A stretch of 64,000 bases of DNA from Pantanalinema rosaneae (GCF_050753385.1 NZ_JBLZFZ010000020.1:45063-109062), one strand, 5' to 3'. Counted from the first letter of the stretch, positions 26,603 through 36,342 are shown. Numbers and translations: made by a program. Notes: generated by a model from the letters alone, not told the origin.

Positions 26603-28189
26603 ATGACCAACCGGATTCTTTACGTTCGTCTCCCGTGTAACCCGATTTTTCCGATCGGGGTGGTTTACCTGGCCGCTCATGTCCATAAAGTCTTTCCGAC
26701 GATTCCTCAGAAAATCTTTGATCTAGGCACCGTACCGCCTCTGGACTATGCTTCAGCGCTGGATGCCTGTATTGATCAATTTCAGCCCACCTTACTGGTT
26801 TTCTCCTGGCGGGATATTCAGATTTATGCCCCGGTCGGTGGGCGGGGAGGCAATCCACTCCAACATGCCTTCGAGGTGTACTATGCCCGCAATCCGTTGA
26901 TTAAGCTGCGGGGAGCCTTAGGGGGCTTGCGTGTCATGACAGCCTACTACGCCGAACTCTGGCAAAACCTGAGCTTAATTCGGCGCGGCTTAAACCGGGC
27001 TAAACGGTATCAGGCTCAGGCACAAGCCGTCGTCGGTGGTGGGGCAGTCAGTGTATTTTATGAACAGCTAGGCAAGAGTTTGCCTAAAGGGACAATCATC
27101 TCCGTCGGGGAAGGAGAGATGCTCCTGGAAAAACTGCTACGGGGGCAAGACTTCCAAGATGAGCGCTGTTATGTCGTGGGGGAAACTACTCCCCGTGATC
27201 GCTTAATTCATGAAGCTCCGGCGGCGATCGAGAAAACCGCTTGTAACTATGACTATATAGAAACGATCTGGTCAGAATTTGAATATTATTTTCAGGCAGA
27301 AGATTTTTATGTTGGGGTGCAGACGAAACGGGGGTGTCCTCATAATTGCTGCTACTGCGTCTATACGGTAATTGAAGGCAAACAGGTGCGGATCAATCCT
27401 GCCGATGAAGTGGTGGCAGAGATGCGCCAACTTTACGATCGCGGCATTCGCAACTTCTGGTTTACCGATGCCCAACTGATCCCTGCCCGGAAGTATATTG
27501 ATGATGTGGTGGAACTGCTGCAAAAAGTCTTAGATGCTGGTATGCAGGATATTCACTGGGCAGCCTATATCCGAGCCGATAATTTGACCCCAGAACTGTG
27601 CGATCTGATGGTCAAAACGGGGATGAACTATTTTGAGATCGGCATTACGAGCGGTTCCCAGGAACTGGTACGCAAAATGCGGATGGGGTATAACCTGCGG
27701 ACGGTGCTAGAAAACTGTCGTGACCTGAAAGCGGCGGGATTTAATGATCTGGTATCGGTCAACTATTCCTTTAATGTGATCGACGAACGTCCGGAAACCA
27801 TCCGCCAGACGATCGCCTACCACCGGGAACTAGAGAATATCTTTGGGGCAGACAATGTTGAACCCGCCATCTTCTTTATTGGACTCCAACCCCATACCCA
27901 TCTGGAAACCTACGCCTTCCAAAACCGCATCCTTAAACCAGGGTATAACCCCATGAGCCTAATGCCCTGGACCGCCCGCAAACTCCTGTGGAACCCGGAG
28001 CCTCTGGGTTCATTTTTTGGGGAAGTGTGTCTGCAAGCCTGGCGACAGAATCCCAACGATTTTGGTCGCGAAGTGATGAATATTTTGGAAGCTCGCTTAG
28101 GTCGGGCAGATCTGGAAGCCGCACTCACAGCTCCGATCGCAGCCCCAGCCACCACCCCATCGCCCTCAGTTCTTGTTACCCAGTCCTGA
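26603..28189 (+). CDS. B12-binding-fold radical SAM enzyme (BchE/Slr0905-like)
   Basis: The 528-residue protein has an N-terminal cobalamin-binding-type Rossmann region (about 1-190) and a radical SAM core with GCPHNCCYC providing the Cys-x3-Cys-x2-Cys for the iron-sulfur cluster. The opening RILYVRLPCNPIFPIGVVYLA is characteristic of a conserved cyanobacterial family annotated either as BchE-like or as involved in photosystem II high-light acclimation; the reaction is not established. A TTG at 26597 would add two residues, but ATG 26603 is preferred. The following gene starts three bases after the stop. Confidence 0.83.
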   Translation: MTNRILYVRLPCNPIFPIGVVYLAAHVHKVFPTIPQKIFDLGTVPPLDYASALDACIDQFQPTLLVFSWRDIQIYAPVGGRGGNPLQHAFEVYYARNPLIKLRGALGGLRVMTAYYAELWQNLSLIRRGLNRAKRYQAQAQAVVGGGAVSVFYEQLGKSLPKGTIISVGEGEMLLEKLLRGQDFQDERCYVVGETTPRDRLIHEAPAAIEKTACNYDYIETIWSEFEYYFQAEDFYVGVQTKRGCPHNCCYCVYTVIEGKQVRINPADEVVAEMRQLYDRGIRNFWFTDAQLIPARKYIDDVVELLQKVLDAGMQDIHWAAYIRADNLTPELCDLMVKTGMNYFEIGITSGSQELVRKMRMGYNLRTVLENCRDLKAAGFNDLVSVNYSFNVIDERPETIRQTIAYHRELENIFGADNVEPAIFFIGLQPHTHLETYAFQNRILKPGYNPMSLMPWTARKLLWNPEPLGSFFGEVCLQAWRQNPNDFGREVMNILEARLGRADLEAALTAPIAAPATTPSPSVLVTQS

Positions 28190-28191
28190 CC

Positions 28192-29628
28192 ATGTTAGAA
28201 GGCTCGATTCTGCATCAGTTGAAAGTAGCACACCAACCGGGGCAACCGGGGAAACGCGCCCTCAATTTTGGCGTGTACTACAAAAATACCCTGGTGGCAC
28301 TGTGTCACGCGCTGGAAGACTGTATTCTGTCCTGCCATAGCCAACCCTTAGTGATTACCGCTTTTCAACGGGGCAAATGGTACTTACAGGAAGCCGATCG
28401 CTATGCTGAGTTAGCCGAACGATCGCGGCAGATCGTGATCATGGCAACCCCAGATGCCGGATTTGCCGAGCATCCCACCAGTCAGCGATCGAATGTAGAG
28501 CTAGTCCATCTACCGCCTGAGGATCCGGTGGCACAGGAATGGCACTTGATGATTCTGGCTCCCACCTATGCAGCGATGGTGTTGTGCCAGGAGCTTGCCC
28601 CGGCAGATTATGGTGTCCAAGGAATCCCCTCGGAGGATCTAGAGCGCAAGTTCTATGGCTTCTGGACCTTTGAGAGCAATTTGGTACAGGAAACGGTAAA
28701 ACTGACGATCGATCATATCCAGCCATACAACCCCACCCTGGCAGCACAGCTAGCGACCCAGGTACAGGAGATTACCACCACGCCAGCCGAAACAACGGAT
28801 GATTTGGGCGAGATCGTAGCGCGGGTCGTCAATTACCTGCAATCCAGTCAGATCAGTTTAACCAATCCAGCCGCCGCCCAGATTTCAGCCAATCTGCACC
28901 AGGATATTCTGGACAACAATTTAGTATCCAATGAAGTCCAGGCCTTCTTACGCATGGCGCAGTTAACCGATCAAGCCGATGCCATCAATCCCACGGCAGC
29001 GGCGGAAGTGGCGGTTTTAGCGGAAGCGATCGGGCAACTGCTCGATTTACCTGTTTGGCAGCTCCATCGCTTGAAACTTGCTGGATTGCTGCATCGGTTA
29101 GCTCCGCTCCAGAAATCGGAACCCATGCTAACCGCCAGAACCACCCGTTATAGCGATACCGCCGAACCAGCCGCCCCCAGTTGCCCCCTCATCCCTGGTG
29201 CCCAGGTGTTACGCACAATGCCGCGTTTACGAGCGATCGCAACCATTATCACCCACCAAACCGAACATTGGGATGGGTCAGGACAACCCGCCGGACTGGC
29301 AGGAGATGAAATTCCACTGGAGTCCAGAATTTTGGGATTAGTGGAAGATTTCCAACAACGACTAGCCCAGATGCGCTATGCCCAGGCACAACAGCAGACG
29401 GTCGGAGTCCCTGATCCGCTCAGTCCGGCGGAAATGATGGCAAAAGCCTTAGCCGATTGTCGGCAACACCAAGGCGATCGCTGGGATCCCAAGCTAATGG
29501 AAACCCTATCCCTCCTCGTTTGCGGCTTACAACAGGGATTAAATCTTTCAATTAATCTGCCCAAAATTTCGGCGGGGCTATGGCTGATTGATTCTCACTG
29601 TAGCGATACCCTGTTTGGCAACCCCTAA
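28192..29628 (+). CDS. DICT-domain sensor with degenerate HD-GYP-like domain
   Basis: The 478-residue protein begins with a DICT sensory domain (about 15-190; LNFGVYYKNTLVALCHALED, YGFWTFESNLVQ), known for links to GGDEF, EAL and HD-GYP signalling and light sensing. The C-terminal half resembles HD-GYP, with HWDGSGQPAGLAGDEIPLESRIL. The catalytic HD pair reads HR in AGLLHRLA, and GYP reads GQP, so cyclic-di-GMP hydrolysis is doubtful. The long open frame upstream overlaps the radical SAM gene; ATG 28192, three bases after its stop, is the sensible start and indicates an operon. Confidence 0.82.
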   Translation: MLEGSILHQLKVAHQPGQPGKRALNFGVYYKNTLVALCHALEDCILSCHSQPLVITAFQRGKWYLQEADRYAELAERSRQIVIMATPDAGFAEHPTSQRSNVELVHLPPEDPVAQEWHLMILAPTYAAMVLCQELAPADYGVQGIPSEDLERKFYGFWTFESNLVQETVKLTIDHIQPYNPTLAAQLATQVQEITTTPAETTDDLGEIVARVVNYLQSSQISLTNPAAAQISANLHQDILDNNLVSNEVQAFLRMAQLTDQADAINPTAAAEVAVLAEAIGQLLDLPVWQLHRLKLAGLLHRLAPLQKSEPMLTARTTRYSDTAEPAAPSCPLIPGAQVLRTMPRLRAIATIITHQTEHWDGSGQPAGLAGDEIPLESRILGLVEDFQQRLAQMRYAQAQQQTVGVPDPLSPAEMMAKALADCRQHQGDRWDPKLMETLSLLVCGLQQGLNLSINLPKISAGLWLIDSHCSDTLFGNP

Positions 29629-29686
29629 TCCCTAACGACCTGATCTCCCTATTTCCCTCATCCCCTATCCTTCCCCTTGTCAACCT

Positions 29687-30316
29687 ATGAATCTCAATGC
29701 CTTGCGTTCTGGAACCCTGAAGCAACTGCCTGGTGCCGATTTAGAGGATGAGGATCTATCCGGTCAAAATCTGCAAAATGTTAACCTGGCTGGAGCAAGG
29801 CTAATGGGAACCGATTTGAGTGGAGCCTGCCTCACTGGAGCCACCTTAGATGGAGCCACCTTAATTGGCGCGAAGTTGGTTGGGGCAGATGTGCGAGCCA
29901 GTTTGGTGGGAGCCAATTTAATGCAGGCAGACTTGACCGAGGCAGATTTGCGATCGGCGAATTTGCGCGGAGCCAACCTGATGCGATCGCGCTTACATAG
30001 AGCCACCTTTGCCGGAGCGTTTCTCAGCGGGGCCAACCTGATGGGGGTCAATTTGCAGGGGGTGGATTTACGGGGAGCCGACTTACGAGGGGTGAATTTA
30101 AGCGGAGCAAATTTACAGGGGGCTAACCTGACACAAGCAGATTTACAAGGAGCGTTGCTAACCGAGGCGAACCTGGAGGAAGCGGATCTGCAAGCCGCCA
30201 ACCTGGCAGGTGCTAACTTAGCCGGAGCAAACTTGTTGTGTGCAGAGTTAGCCAGTGCCAGTTTAGAGGGGGCAAATTTAGTTGGAGTCTGTCTGGTCGG
30301 AACCAATTTAGAGTAG
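29687..30316 (+). CDS. Pentapeptide repeat protein
   Basis: The 209-residue protein is almost entirely A(D/N)LXX repeats from about residue 18 (LEDEDLSGQNLQNVNLAGA onward), roughly 37 pentapeptides, predicting a right-handed beta-helix. No other domain is present. Such proteins are abundant in cyanobacteria and mostly of unknown function; some bind proteins or mimic DNA. It follows the DICT gene by 58 bases on the same strand. Confidence 0.93.
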   Translation: MNLNALRSGTLKQLPGADLEDEDLSGQNLQNVNLAGARLMGTDLSGACLTGATLDGATLIGAKLVGADVRASLVGANLMQADLTEADLRSANLRGANLMRSRLHRATFAGAFLSGANLMGVNLQGVDLRGADLRGVNLSGANLQGANLTQADLQGALLTEANLEEADLQAANLAGANLAGANLLCAELASASLEGANLVGVCLVGTNLE

Positions 30317-30436
30317 GGGACAGAACGAGTCACCCGCAGATCTAAGAGCATTGACTAATCTCTATCCGTTGCCAGAGCGTTCTATGCCTTTGGTAGCGGA
30401 TTTTGCATTAGAGCTAGCGCCTCTTCCTACAGCTCC

Positions 30437-30450
30437 TACTGTGTACACAC
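30437..30450 (+). repeat. Second copy of a dispersed 14-base repeat
   Basis: TACTGTGTACACAC differs at one position from the complement of 10797-10810. It contains the self-complementary GTGTACAC. It may be a remnant of the palindromic element seen after clpB. Confidence 0.45.
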
Positions 30451-30512
30451 AAGTACAGATCGGGAAGGTAAATTTCTATTGACATAATTAAATTCTGACA
30501 CTATCAAAATTT

Positions 30513-30531
30513 CTTAAGACTCTCTTAAGTG
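30513..30531 (+). promoter_or_regulatory. Direct repeat CTTAAG, 11-base period, possible response-regulator site
   Basis: CTTAAGAC (30513-30520) and CTTAAGTG (30524-30531) are separated by three bases, the geometry of OmpR/PhoB-type tandem sites. It lies about 100 bases before the kinase gene. Only two units are seen, and the match to the cyanobacterial Pho box is partial. The rest of 30317-30629 has no gene. Confidence 0.4.
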
Positions 30532-30629
30532 AAATCTGATCACCCTACATTAGGCTTAGGAGAGTTCGGAATTTTTTCTGAAGAACCTTTGGGCAGCTTT
30601 AAGCTAATTTTAAAAATAAATTGTGTTTG

Positions 30630-31739
30630 ATGAAGACCGTTTTAGTTGTTGAGGATGATCTACTCGTTCGTGAGATGATTCAGGACTTGCTGGAGATTGA
30701 GGGCTTTCACGCGATCGGAGCAGAGAATGGTAATGCGGGAATTCAACTCGCCCAAGAGCAATTACCTGACATCATCCTGTGTGACGTGGAAATGCCGGGA
30801 CTCAATGGTTATGATGTCCTAACAGCGTTACGCCAAAATCCCCTAACTATCAGCATTCCATTCATTTTTTTGACTGGCAGAGACCGGCAGACTGACTTTA
30901 GACAAGGGATGAATTTGGGGGCAGACGACTATTTGGTCAAACCCTGTGATGCCAAGGAATTATTAACCGCAATTACCAGTCGGTTGGAAAAGCACCATGC
31001 TCTTCAATCGCAAACTCAGAAGCAACTGGATGATTTACGCAGTAGCATCGCCCTGTCATTGCCGCATGAGTTACGCACACCATTGACGGGAATTCTGAGT
31101 GCCGTCGAAACCCTCCGTGTCCTGGCAGATGGCATCGATCGCGAAACGGTATTAGAAATTGCCGATGCCGTCCAGATTTCGGCGGAACGCTTACATCGGT
31201 TAATTCAAAATTTTTTACTCTATGCTCGTCTCGAAATCGCCACTCACGCCCCAGAACCACAACCTACAACATTAGTTAATGCCACCCAAAATCCGGCTCT
31301 GTTGATTCACCAAACCGCTCATCAAATCGCACAGCAGCGCCAGCGATCGCCGGATTTACAGATGGATTTACAAAATGTGGCGATTGCCTTTCCAGAGTCA
31401 GAATTATGTAAAGTGCTCCAGGAATTAATTGATAATGCGTTCAAATTCTCGAAATCGGGTCATACAGTACAAATTACCAGTCGGATTGAACCAGACTTCT
31501 ATCAAGTGCAGATTACTAATCAGGGGCGGGGCATGACGGCGGAACAGGTCGCCAATTTAGGAGCCTATATTCAGTTCGATCGCAAGTTTTATGAACAGCA
31601 AGGGGCAGGCTTAGGATTAACAATCGCCAAACGATTATTAGAACTTTATGGCGGCAAGCTGATCCTTCACAGTATTCCAGAGCAGCAAACCACTGTGCAA
31701 CTGATCCTTTTAAGATCTACTGAGATCAGTGATTGGTAA
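30630..31739 (+). CDS. Receiver-histidine kinase hybrid
   Basis: The 369-residue protein has an N-terminal receiver (phospho-acceptor Asp52 in LCDVEMPGLNG, Lys104 in YLVKPCD), a HisKA region with His146 in SLPHELRTPLTG, and a HATPase domain with N-box ELIDNAFKFS and the G-box GAGLGLTIAKRLLELYGG. It has no membrane helices, so it is cytoplasmic and is probably controlled by another kinase through the receiver. The ATG at 30630 is preferred over a TTG nine bases earlier. Its stop falls at the beginning of the Opu ATPase frame, suggesting joint transcription. Confidence 0.88.
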   Translation: MKTVLVVEDDLLVREMIQDLLEIEGFHAIGAENGNAGIQLAQEQLPDIILCDVEMPGLNGYDVLTALRQNPLTISIPFIFLTGRDRQTDFRQGMNLGADDYLVKPCDAKELLTAITSRLEKHHALQSQTQKQLDDLRSSIALSLPHELRTPLTGILSAVETLRVLADGIDRETVLEIADAVQISAERLHRLIQNFLLYARLEIATHAPEPQPTTLVNATQNPALLIHQTAHQIAQQRQRSPDLQMDLQNVAIAFPESELCKVLQELIDNAFKFSKSGHTVQITSRIEPDFYQVQITNQGRGMTAEQVANLGAYIQFDRKFYEQQGAGLGLTIAKRLLELYGGKLILHSIPEQQTTVQLILLRSTEISDW

Positions 31740-31807
31740 GCGCGATCACAGCACCACTTTTGATCAGGGATGGTAAGTTTGAAGCAGTCTCCATCAGTAC
31801 AGCCATT

Positions 31808-32602
31808 ATGGAACAGGACAGCATCGTCCCGCCGCACCATCACCCCATTGATGCGATCGAGTTTTGCCAGGTTGGTTTTGCCGTGGGGGGGCGTTCTCTC
31901 CTATCGCAATTAAATTTTACGATTCCCACGGGAACTGCTTTAGTCCTATTAGGTCGGAGTGGTTCTGGAAAAACGACTACCATGAAACTGATTAATGGCT
32001 TGCTGATGCCAACCAGTGGAGCGGTGCAAGTTCAGGGGCAAGCGACAACTGCCTGGGATCCAATTCAACTGCGGCGACAGATTGGCTATGTTATTCAAGA
32101 GACGGGCTTATTCCCCCATTGGACGATTGAACAAAATGTGGGTGTCGTCCCCAGGTTGCAAGGCTGGAAGTCCAAGCAAATCAAAAATCGGGTGTATGAA
32201 TTATTATATCTGGTGGGCTTAGAGCCGAGCGAGTTCGCCCATCGGTATCCCTATCAACTGTCTGGTGGGCAACGGCAACGGGTGGGAGTAGCCCGATCGC
32301 TGGCTGCCGATCCGCCGATTTTGCTAATGGATGAACCCTTTGGTGCCTTAGATCCGATTACCCGACTGGAACTCCAGCAAGAGTTTAAACAACTCCAGCA
32401 AGAATTAGGCAAAACCGTCGTCTTTGTCACCCATGACCTTCAGGAAGCCCTGGTTTTAGCGTCCCATATTGGCTTAATGCAAGCCGGAGAACTTGTGTTT
32501 CTGGGTACACCTGAGCAATTTCTAGAATCCTCCCATCCCGAAGCCCAAACCTTCCTGGCTACGCTGCGATCGCTCGACCAATTTACATCATTCACCCCAT
32601 GA
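31808..32602 (+). CDS. Quaternary-amine ABC transporter ATPase (OpuCA/ProV-like)
   Basis: The 264-residue ATPase has Walker A LGRSGSGKTTTM, Q-loop QETGLFPHWT, signature QLSGGQRQRVGVARSLA and Walker B ILLMDEPFGALDP. It lacks the CBS domains of many OpuA/OpuC ATPases. It would drive osmoprotectant import with the permease that overlaps its stop by ATGA at 32599. A TTG at 31733 overlapping the kinase stop would give 25 more residues; ATG 31808 is used because the conserved domain begins near it. Confidence 0.87.
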   Translation: MEQDSIVPPHHHPIDAIEFCQVGFAVGGRSLLSQLNFTIPTGTALVLLGRSGSGKTTTMKLINGLLMPTSGAVQVQGQATTAWDPIQLRRQIGYVIQETGLFPHWTIEQNVGVVPRLQGWKSKQIKNRVYELLYLVGLEPSEFAHRYPYQLSGGQRQRVGVARSLAADPPILLMDEPFGALDPITRLELQQEFKQLQQELGKTVVFVTHDLQEALVLASHIGLMQAGELVFLGTPEQFLESSHPEAQTFLATLRSLDQFTSFTP

Positions 32603-33228
32603 ATCAATTCTTTTTAATTCGCTATGCGGCGGACATTTGGCAACACACGATCGAACATTTAATTTTAGTCATGATTGCCCTGGCGATTGCCATTATTGTT
32701 GGCATTCCCTTAGGAGTGATGATTACTCGCAAAAAAGTATTCCGTCAGCCGGTACTGGCGATCGCAAATACACTACAAACGATTCCGAGCTTGGCATTAT
32801 TTGGGCTACTGATTCCCCTGGTCGGGATTGGAGCCATTCCAGCCATTATTGCCCTAACACTGTATTCATTTCTGCCAATTATTCGGAATACTTACACCGG
32901 GATTATAGGAATTGATCCATCTATCCGCGAAGCTGGACGTGGTATGGGAATGACCGACTGGCAATTACTCACACAGGTTGAATTGCCGCTAGCCATGAGT
33001 GTGATTTTAGCAGGAGTCCGAGTTGCAGCGGTTTTAGCGATCGGCATTGCCACAATTGCCGCCGCCATTGGTGCGGGTGGACTGGGAGTTTTGATTTTTC
33101 GCGGTATTTCAGTTGTCAATGATCAACTCATTTTAGCTGGAGCCATTCCCGCCGCCGCGATCGCTCTGGTCATTGACTACGGCATTGGCTGGATTGAACA
33201 CCGCTTAACTGTGAAACGTCATTCCTAG
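32599..33228 (+). CDS. Quaternary-amine ABC transporter permease (OpuCB-like)
   Basis: The 209-residue protein has about five or six hydrophobic helices and the inner-membrane component motif EAGRGMGMTDWQLLTQVELPLAM (in part at about 112-134) that contacts the ATPase. The AAAIGAGGLGVLIFRGI region is typical of the OpuCB/ProW-like permeases. Only one permease gene is present, so it probably forms a homodimer. It is translationally coupled to the ATPase gene. Confidence 0.9.
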   Translation: MNQFFLIRYAADIWQHTIEHLILVMIALAIAIIVGIPLGVMITRKKVFRQPVLAIANTLQTIPSLALFGLLIPLVGIGAIPAIIALTLYSFLPIIRNTYTGIIGIDPSIREAGRGMGMTDWQLLTQVELPLAMSVILAGVRVAAVLAIGIATIAAAIGAGGLGVLIFRGISVVNDQLILAGAIPAAAIALVIDYGIGWIEHRLTVKRHS

Positions 33229-33258
33229 CCCCCCGACCTGACTTAAACCGACTACCAA

Positions 33259-36060
33259 TCAGGCAGACTGTAACGGTAAAGGCACTGGCACAACGGATGC
33301 CAAGGTTTGTCGGATCGGAATTTCAATCCAAAACTCCGAACCCTGTCCGGGTTCAGACGTACACCACAAGGCTCCTCGATGTTTTTCTGTGACAATTTGA
33401 TAACTAATCGATAGGCCGATGCCAGTGCCCTTGCCAACCGGTTTAGTGGTAAAGAAGGGATCGAATAATCGTTTACGCACCGCTTCAGTCATACCAGAAC
33501 CACTATCCGCAATCTGAATCGTGATTAGATCGGTCTGTTTGACGGCTGTGCCAATAGTGATCGTTCCCGTCTTAGGCGTAGGTTGCTGTGGTACCGTACC
33601 CCAATCGCCTTCGATCGCATCGATCGCATTACTTAAAATATTCAGAAATACCTGATTCAACTGTCCGGCATAGCACTCTACCAGGGGTAATTGACCATAC
33701 TGCTTAATTACCTGAATTTCCGGCGAATCCGGTTTAGCTTTTAACCGATGTTGCAGAATCAGTAAGGCATTATCAATGCCCTCATGAATATCTACCGGCT
33801 TCATTTCGGCTTCGTCCAACCGCGAAAAATTGCGGAGTGATAGAACAATTTGTCGAATGCGATCGGCTCCTAATTTCATGGAGGATAACAACTTCGGTAG
33901 ATCTTCCATGATGAAATTTAAATCCAGGTCAGCGATCAATTGTTGCAATTCGAGTGGCAATTGGGTTGTATGGCTTTGACATAACTGTCCTAAATGCAGC
34001 AGATTATGAATGTACTCATCAGCACAGGCAATATTGCCAGAAATAAAGTTGACCGGATTATTAATCTCATGGGCAACGCCAGCCACCAGTTGTCCCAAAC
34101 TCGACATTTTTTCCGCTTGAATCAGTTGAGTCTGGGTTTGTTGCAGTTCATGTAAAGTCTGTTCTAACTGTTGGGCTTGAGCCGTTGCCGTTTCTGCGGC
34201 CTTCCGGCTTTGAGCGTATAACTCCGCCTGTTGAATCGCGATCGCCGCTTGATCAGCTAGTTGTTGCACCAGATCAATTTCTAACCCTTGCCAAATCCGA
34301 GGAGCCTTACATTCATGCCCCACCAGTAACCCCCATAGATCAGGTCCAATCCGGATAGGCACAACTAAATTAGCCTGCACCTGCATGTCTTGTAAAAACT
34401 GAATATGACAGGGGGCTAAATCGGACTGCGCCACATCATTCACTGCCCGAATGCGCCCTTTTTGATAGAGTTGGGCATGGGTTTGGGGAAAACATTCATC
34501 CCGGTAAACCTTCCCCAGCAACGACAGCCAATCCCCCGACACCGATTCAACCACCACTTCCCCTTGCCAAAAATGGGTGAATTGATAGATCACCACGCGA
34601 TCGGTATCCAGTAACTTGAGCACCTCCCGCGCGATCGTTTTTAGAATCGTTTGCAGATCCAATGTTCGTCGGATTTGGTTGGTGATCTGCTTCAGCACTC
34701 GATCTACCTTCCAGGACTGTTGCAGTTCGGCAGTTCGGGTCTGCACTTGTTGTTCCAGGTTGACATTCAATAACTGCACTTGTTGATACAGTTGGTACTG
34801 CTGAATTGCCATCGCAAAGTGATGCCCTAACACATGTGCCAGGTCAACGTCATCGCTACTCCAGGTAATTGCTTGTTTATGTTTCACCTCCCGCCATGCC
34901 GTAAACGAGAGTCGCGGCTGTTGTAATCCAGTTTCACTGCGATCGACCCGTCCTGCCCACAGGGTTTCCACATCAACCTGATTGCGAAAGATGGTTAAAC
35001 ATCCCAGGGTTTGGTGGGCATAGCGTAGCGGGACGATAATTAGACTACGAATTTGAGTTGGACGGAACGCCGGAAATAAAGGCGAGAAATCATCTACTAA
35101 ATATAAATCGGAAATTACATAAAACGGCATCTGTTCAACCGCTGGTGGAATTGAACGAGTTGGGGCATCAGCCGCTAACAAACAGTGTTGCCAACTCGAT
35201 TGATGCTCCAACCAATCATCCGTTAATTCCAGGGCGATCGGTTGCTGACCGCAGGTATATAACTGACTGGATTGCCCCTCGGAAGCAGTGATATACAGTC
35301 TGCCCCCTGCCCCTTGAAACACAGCTACCGTTGCTTCCAGCGCCGCCTGAAGTTGGCAATCGGGTAAAACATGTAACAGGCTGGTAATGCGATTAATAGT
35401 GGCTTCCCGTTGAGCCTGCGCTCGCGTTTGTTCGAGTAATGTGGCTTGCGCGATCGCGATCGAAACTTGATCAACCACCTGTTGCACAACCTCCAACTCC
35501 GATGCTAAAACCGGACGGGCTTCCGAATGGTGCGAGACAAGTAGCCCCCAGAGTTGTAAAGGCGCATCAACCGTTTGCAAGTCGCGACTCAGAATTGGCA
35601 CTACTAACGATGATTGCACCCCCATTGCCGTCAGATAAGCAATATGGCAGGGGTCTGCCGGACGATACTGAATCTCTGGTGTTGATAACAATGCCCCCGT
35701 TTGGGGACAGTCTAAATCACTAAAGCCAATCCGTTGTGTTGCGACATCCACGATGGAACGTTGACGAGTCGTAAGAAACAATTCTCGTTTATGCTGAGGA
35801 ATATCTTCCGCCGGAAAGTTTAGACCTAGCAGTGAAGGTAGCCGTTGCGCCTGAATTGATTCCGCAATTACCTTACCAGTGTTGTCCGAGTGAAAGCGGT
35901 AGACCATCACCCGATCAGTGCCTAAGTAGGAGCGAACTTCTGCTACGGTTGTCGTGAGAATATCGTGCAGTTCGATCGATTGACGAATACGATAAGTAAT
36001 TCTTTGCAGGAGAATTTCTTGATCTAAGTTCGACTGCCATACCCCTTCACGAATCTTCAT
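33259..36060 (-). CDS. Phytochrome-like histidine kinase with phytochrome-type and DXCF-type GAF domains
   Basis: The 933-residue soluble kinase has GAF1 at about 28-210 with FPAEDIP and Cys138-His139 in ADPCHIAYL, as in phytochrome-type bilin GAFs. GAF2 at about 218-425 has no canonical cysteine. GAF3 at about 460-615 has Asp-Glu-Cys-Phe at 521-524 and Cys551-His552 in APCHIQFL. A coiled coil (615-650) leads to a HisKA region with His664 in AHEINNPV and a HATPase domain (GKGTGIGLSISYQIV). The 28-residue distance between Cys523 and Cys551 fits DXCF cyanobacteriochromes. It lies inside the opu locus on the opposite strand. Light sensing is inferred. Confidence 0.87.
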   Translation of the reverse strand: MKIREGVWQSNLDQEILLQRITYRIRQSIELHDILTTTVAEVRSYLGTDRVMVYRFHSDNTGKVIAESIQAQRLPSLLGLNFPAEDIPQHKRELFLTTRQRSIVDVATQRIGFSDLDCPQTGALLSTPEIQYRPADPCHIAYLTAMGVQSSLVVPILSRDLQTVDAPLQLWGLLVSHHSEARPVLASELEVVQQVVDQVSIAIAQATLLEQTRAQAQREATINRITSLLHVLPDCQLQAALEATVAVFQGAGGRLYITASEGQSSQLYTCGQQPIALELTDDWLEHQSSWQHCLLAADAPTRSIPPAVEQMPFYVISDLYLVDDFSPLFPAFRPTQIRSLIIVPLRYAHQTLGCLTIFRNQVDVETLWAGRVDRSETGLQQPRLSFTAWREVKHKQAITWSSDDVDLAHVLGHHFAMAIQQYQLYQQVQLLNVNLEQQVQTRTAELQQSWKVDRVLKQITNQIRRTLDLQTILKTIAREVLKLLDTDRVVIYQFTHFWQGEVVVESVSGDWLSLLGKVYRDECFPQTHAQLYQKGRIRAVNDVAQSDLAPCHIQFLQDMQVQANLVVPIRIGPDLWGLLVGHECKAPRIWQGLEIDLVQQLADQAAIAIQQAELYAQSRKAAETATAQAQQLEQTLHELQQTQTQLIQAEKMSSLGQLVAGVAHEINNPVNFISGNIACADEYIHNLLHLGQLCQSHTTQLPLELQQLIADLDLNFIMEDLPKLLSSMKLGADRIRQIVLSLRNFSRLDEAEMKPVDIHEGIDNALLILQHRLKAKPDSPEIQVIKQYGQLPLVECYAGQLNQVFLNILSNAIDAIEGDWGTVPQQPTPKTGTITIGTAVKQTDLITIQIADSGSGMTEAVRKRLFDPFFTTKPVGKGTGIGLSISYQIVTEKHRGALWCTSEPGQGSEFWIEIPIRQTLASVVPVPLPLQSA

Positions 36061-36342
36061 GATTGTTATCTATTATACATTCACTGCCATTACGTCTTAG
36101 TATATGGGCTTAAAATTAAAAAAATATAAATCATTAAGTTTTTTACGATAAAGATTGAGCAAACACTCAAGGCAAACCAGGGTTTTTCTCGTTAAAGAAC
36201 ATAGTAATTAACCAAATTCAACCTTGAATTCCCGTTGTTTTAATGCAATAGAACTGATAGTCTCCGTAAAGTTACTTAAGCAGCATAAAGGAATCATTTA
36301 AGCTAGGTTTTTCTCAGGGTTATTACGTTCACCAACTGAACT

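Noticed and set aside
27988..28191. Longer N-terminus for the DICT/HD protein
   Set aside because: The extension overlaps the radical SAM gene by 200 bases and has unnatural composition; ATG 28192 gives a three-base operon gap.
29764..30351. Leftward 195-residue frame opposite the pentapeptide gene
   Set aside because: It is the complement of the five-residue repeats, giving a periodic Lys/Pro/Ala-rich sequence with no protein-like features.
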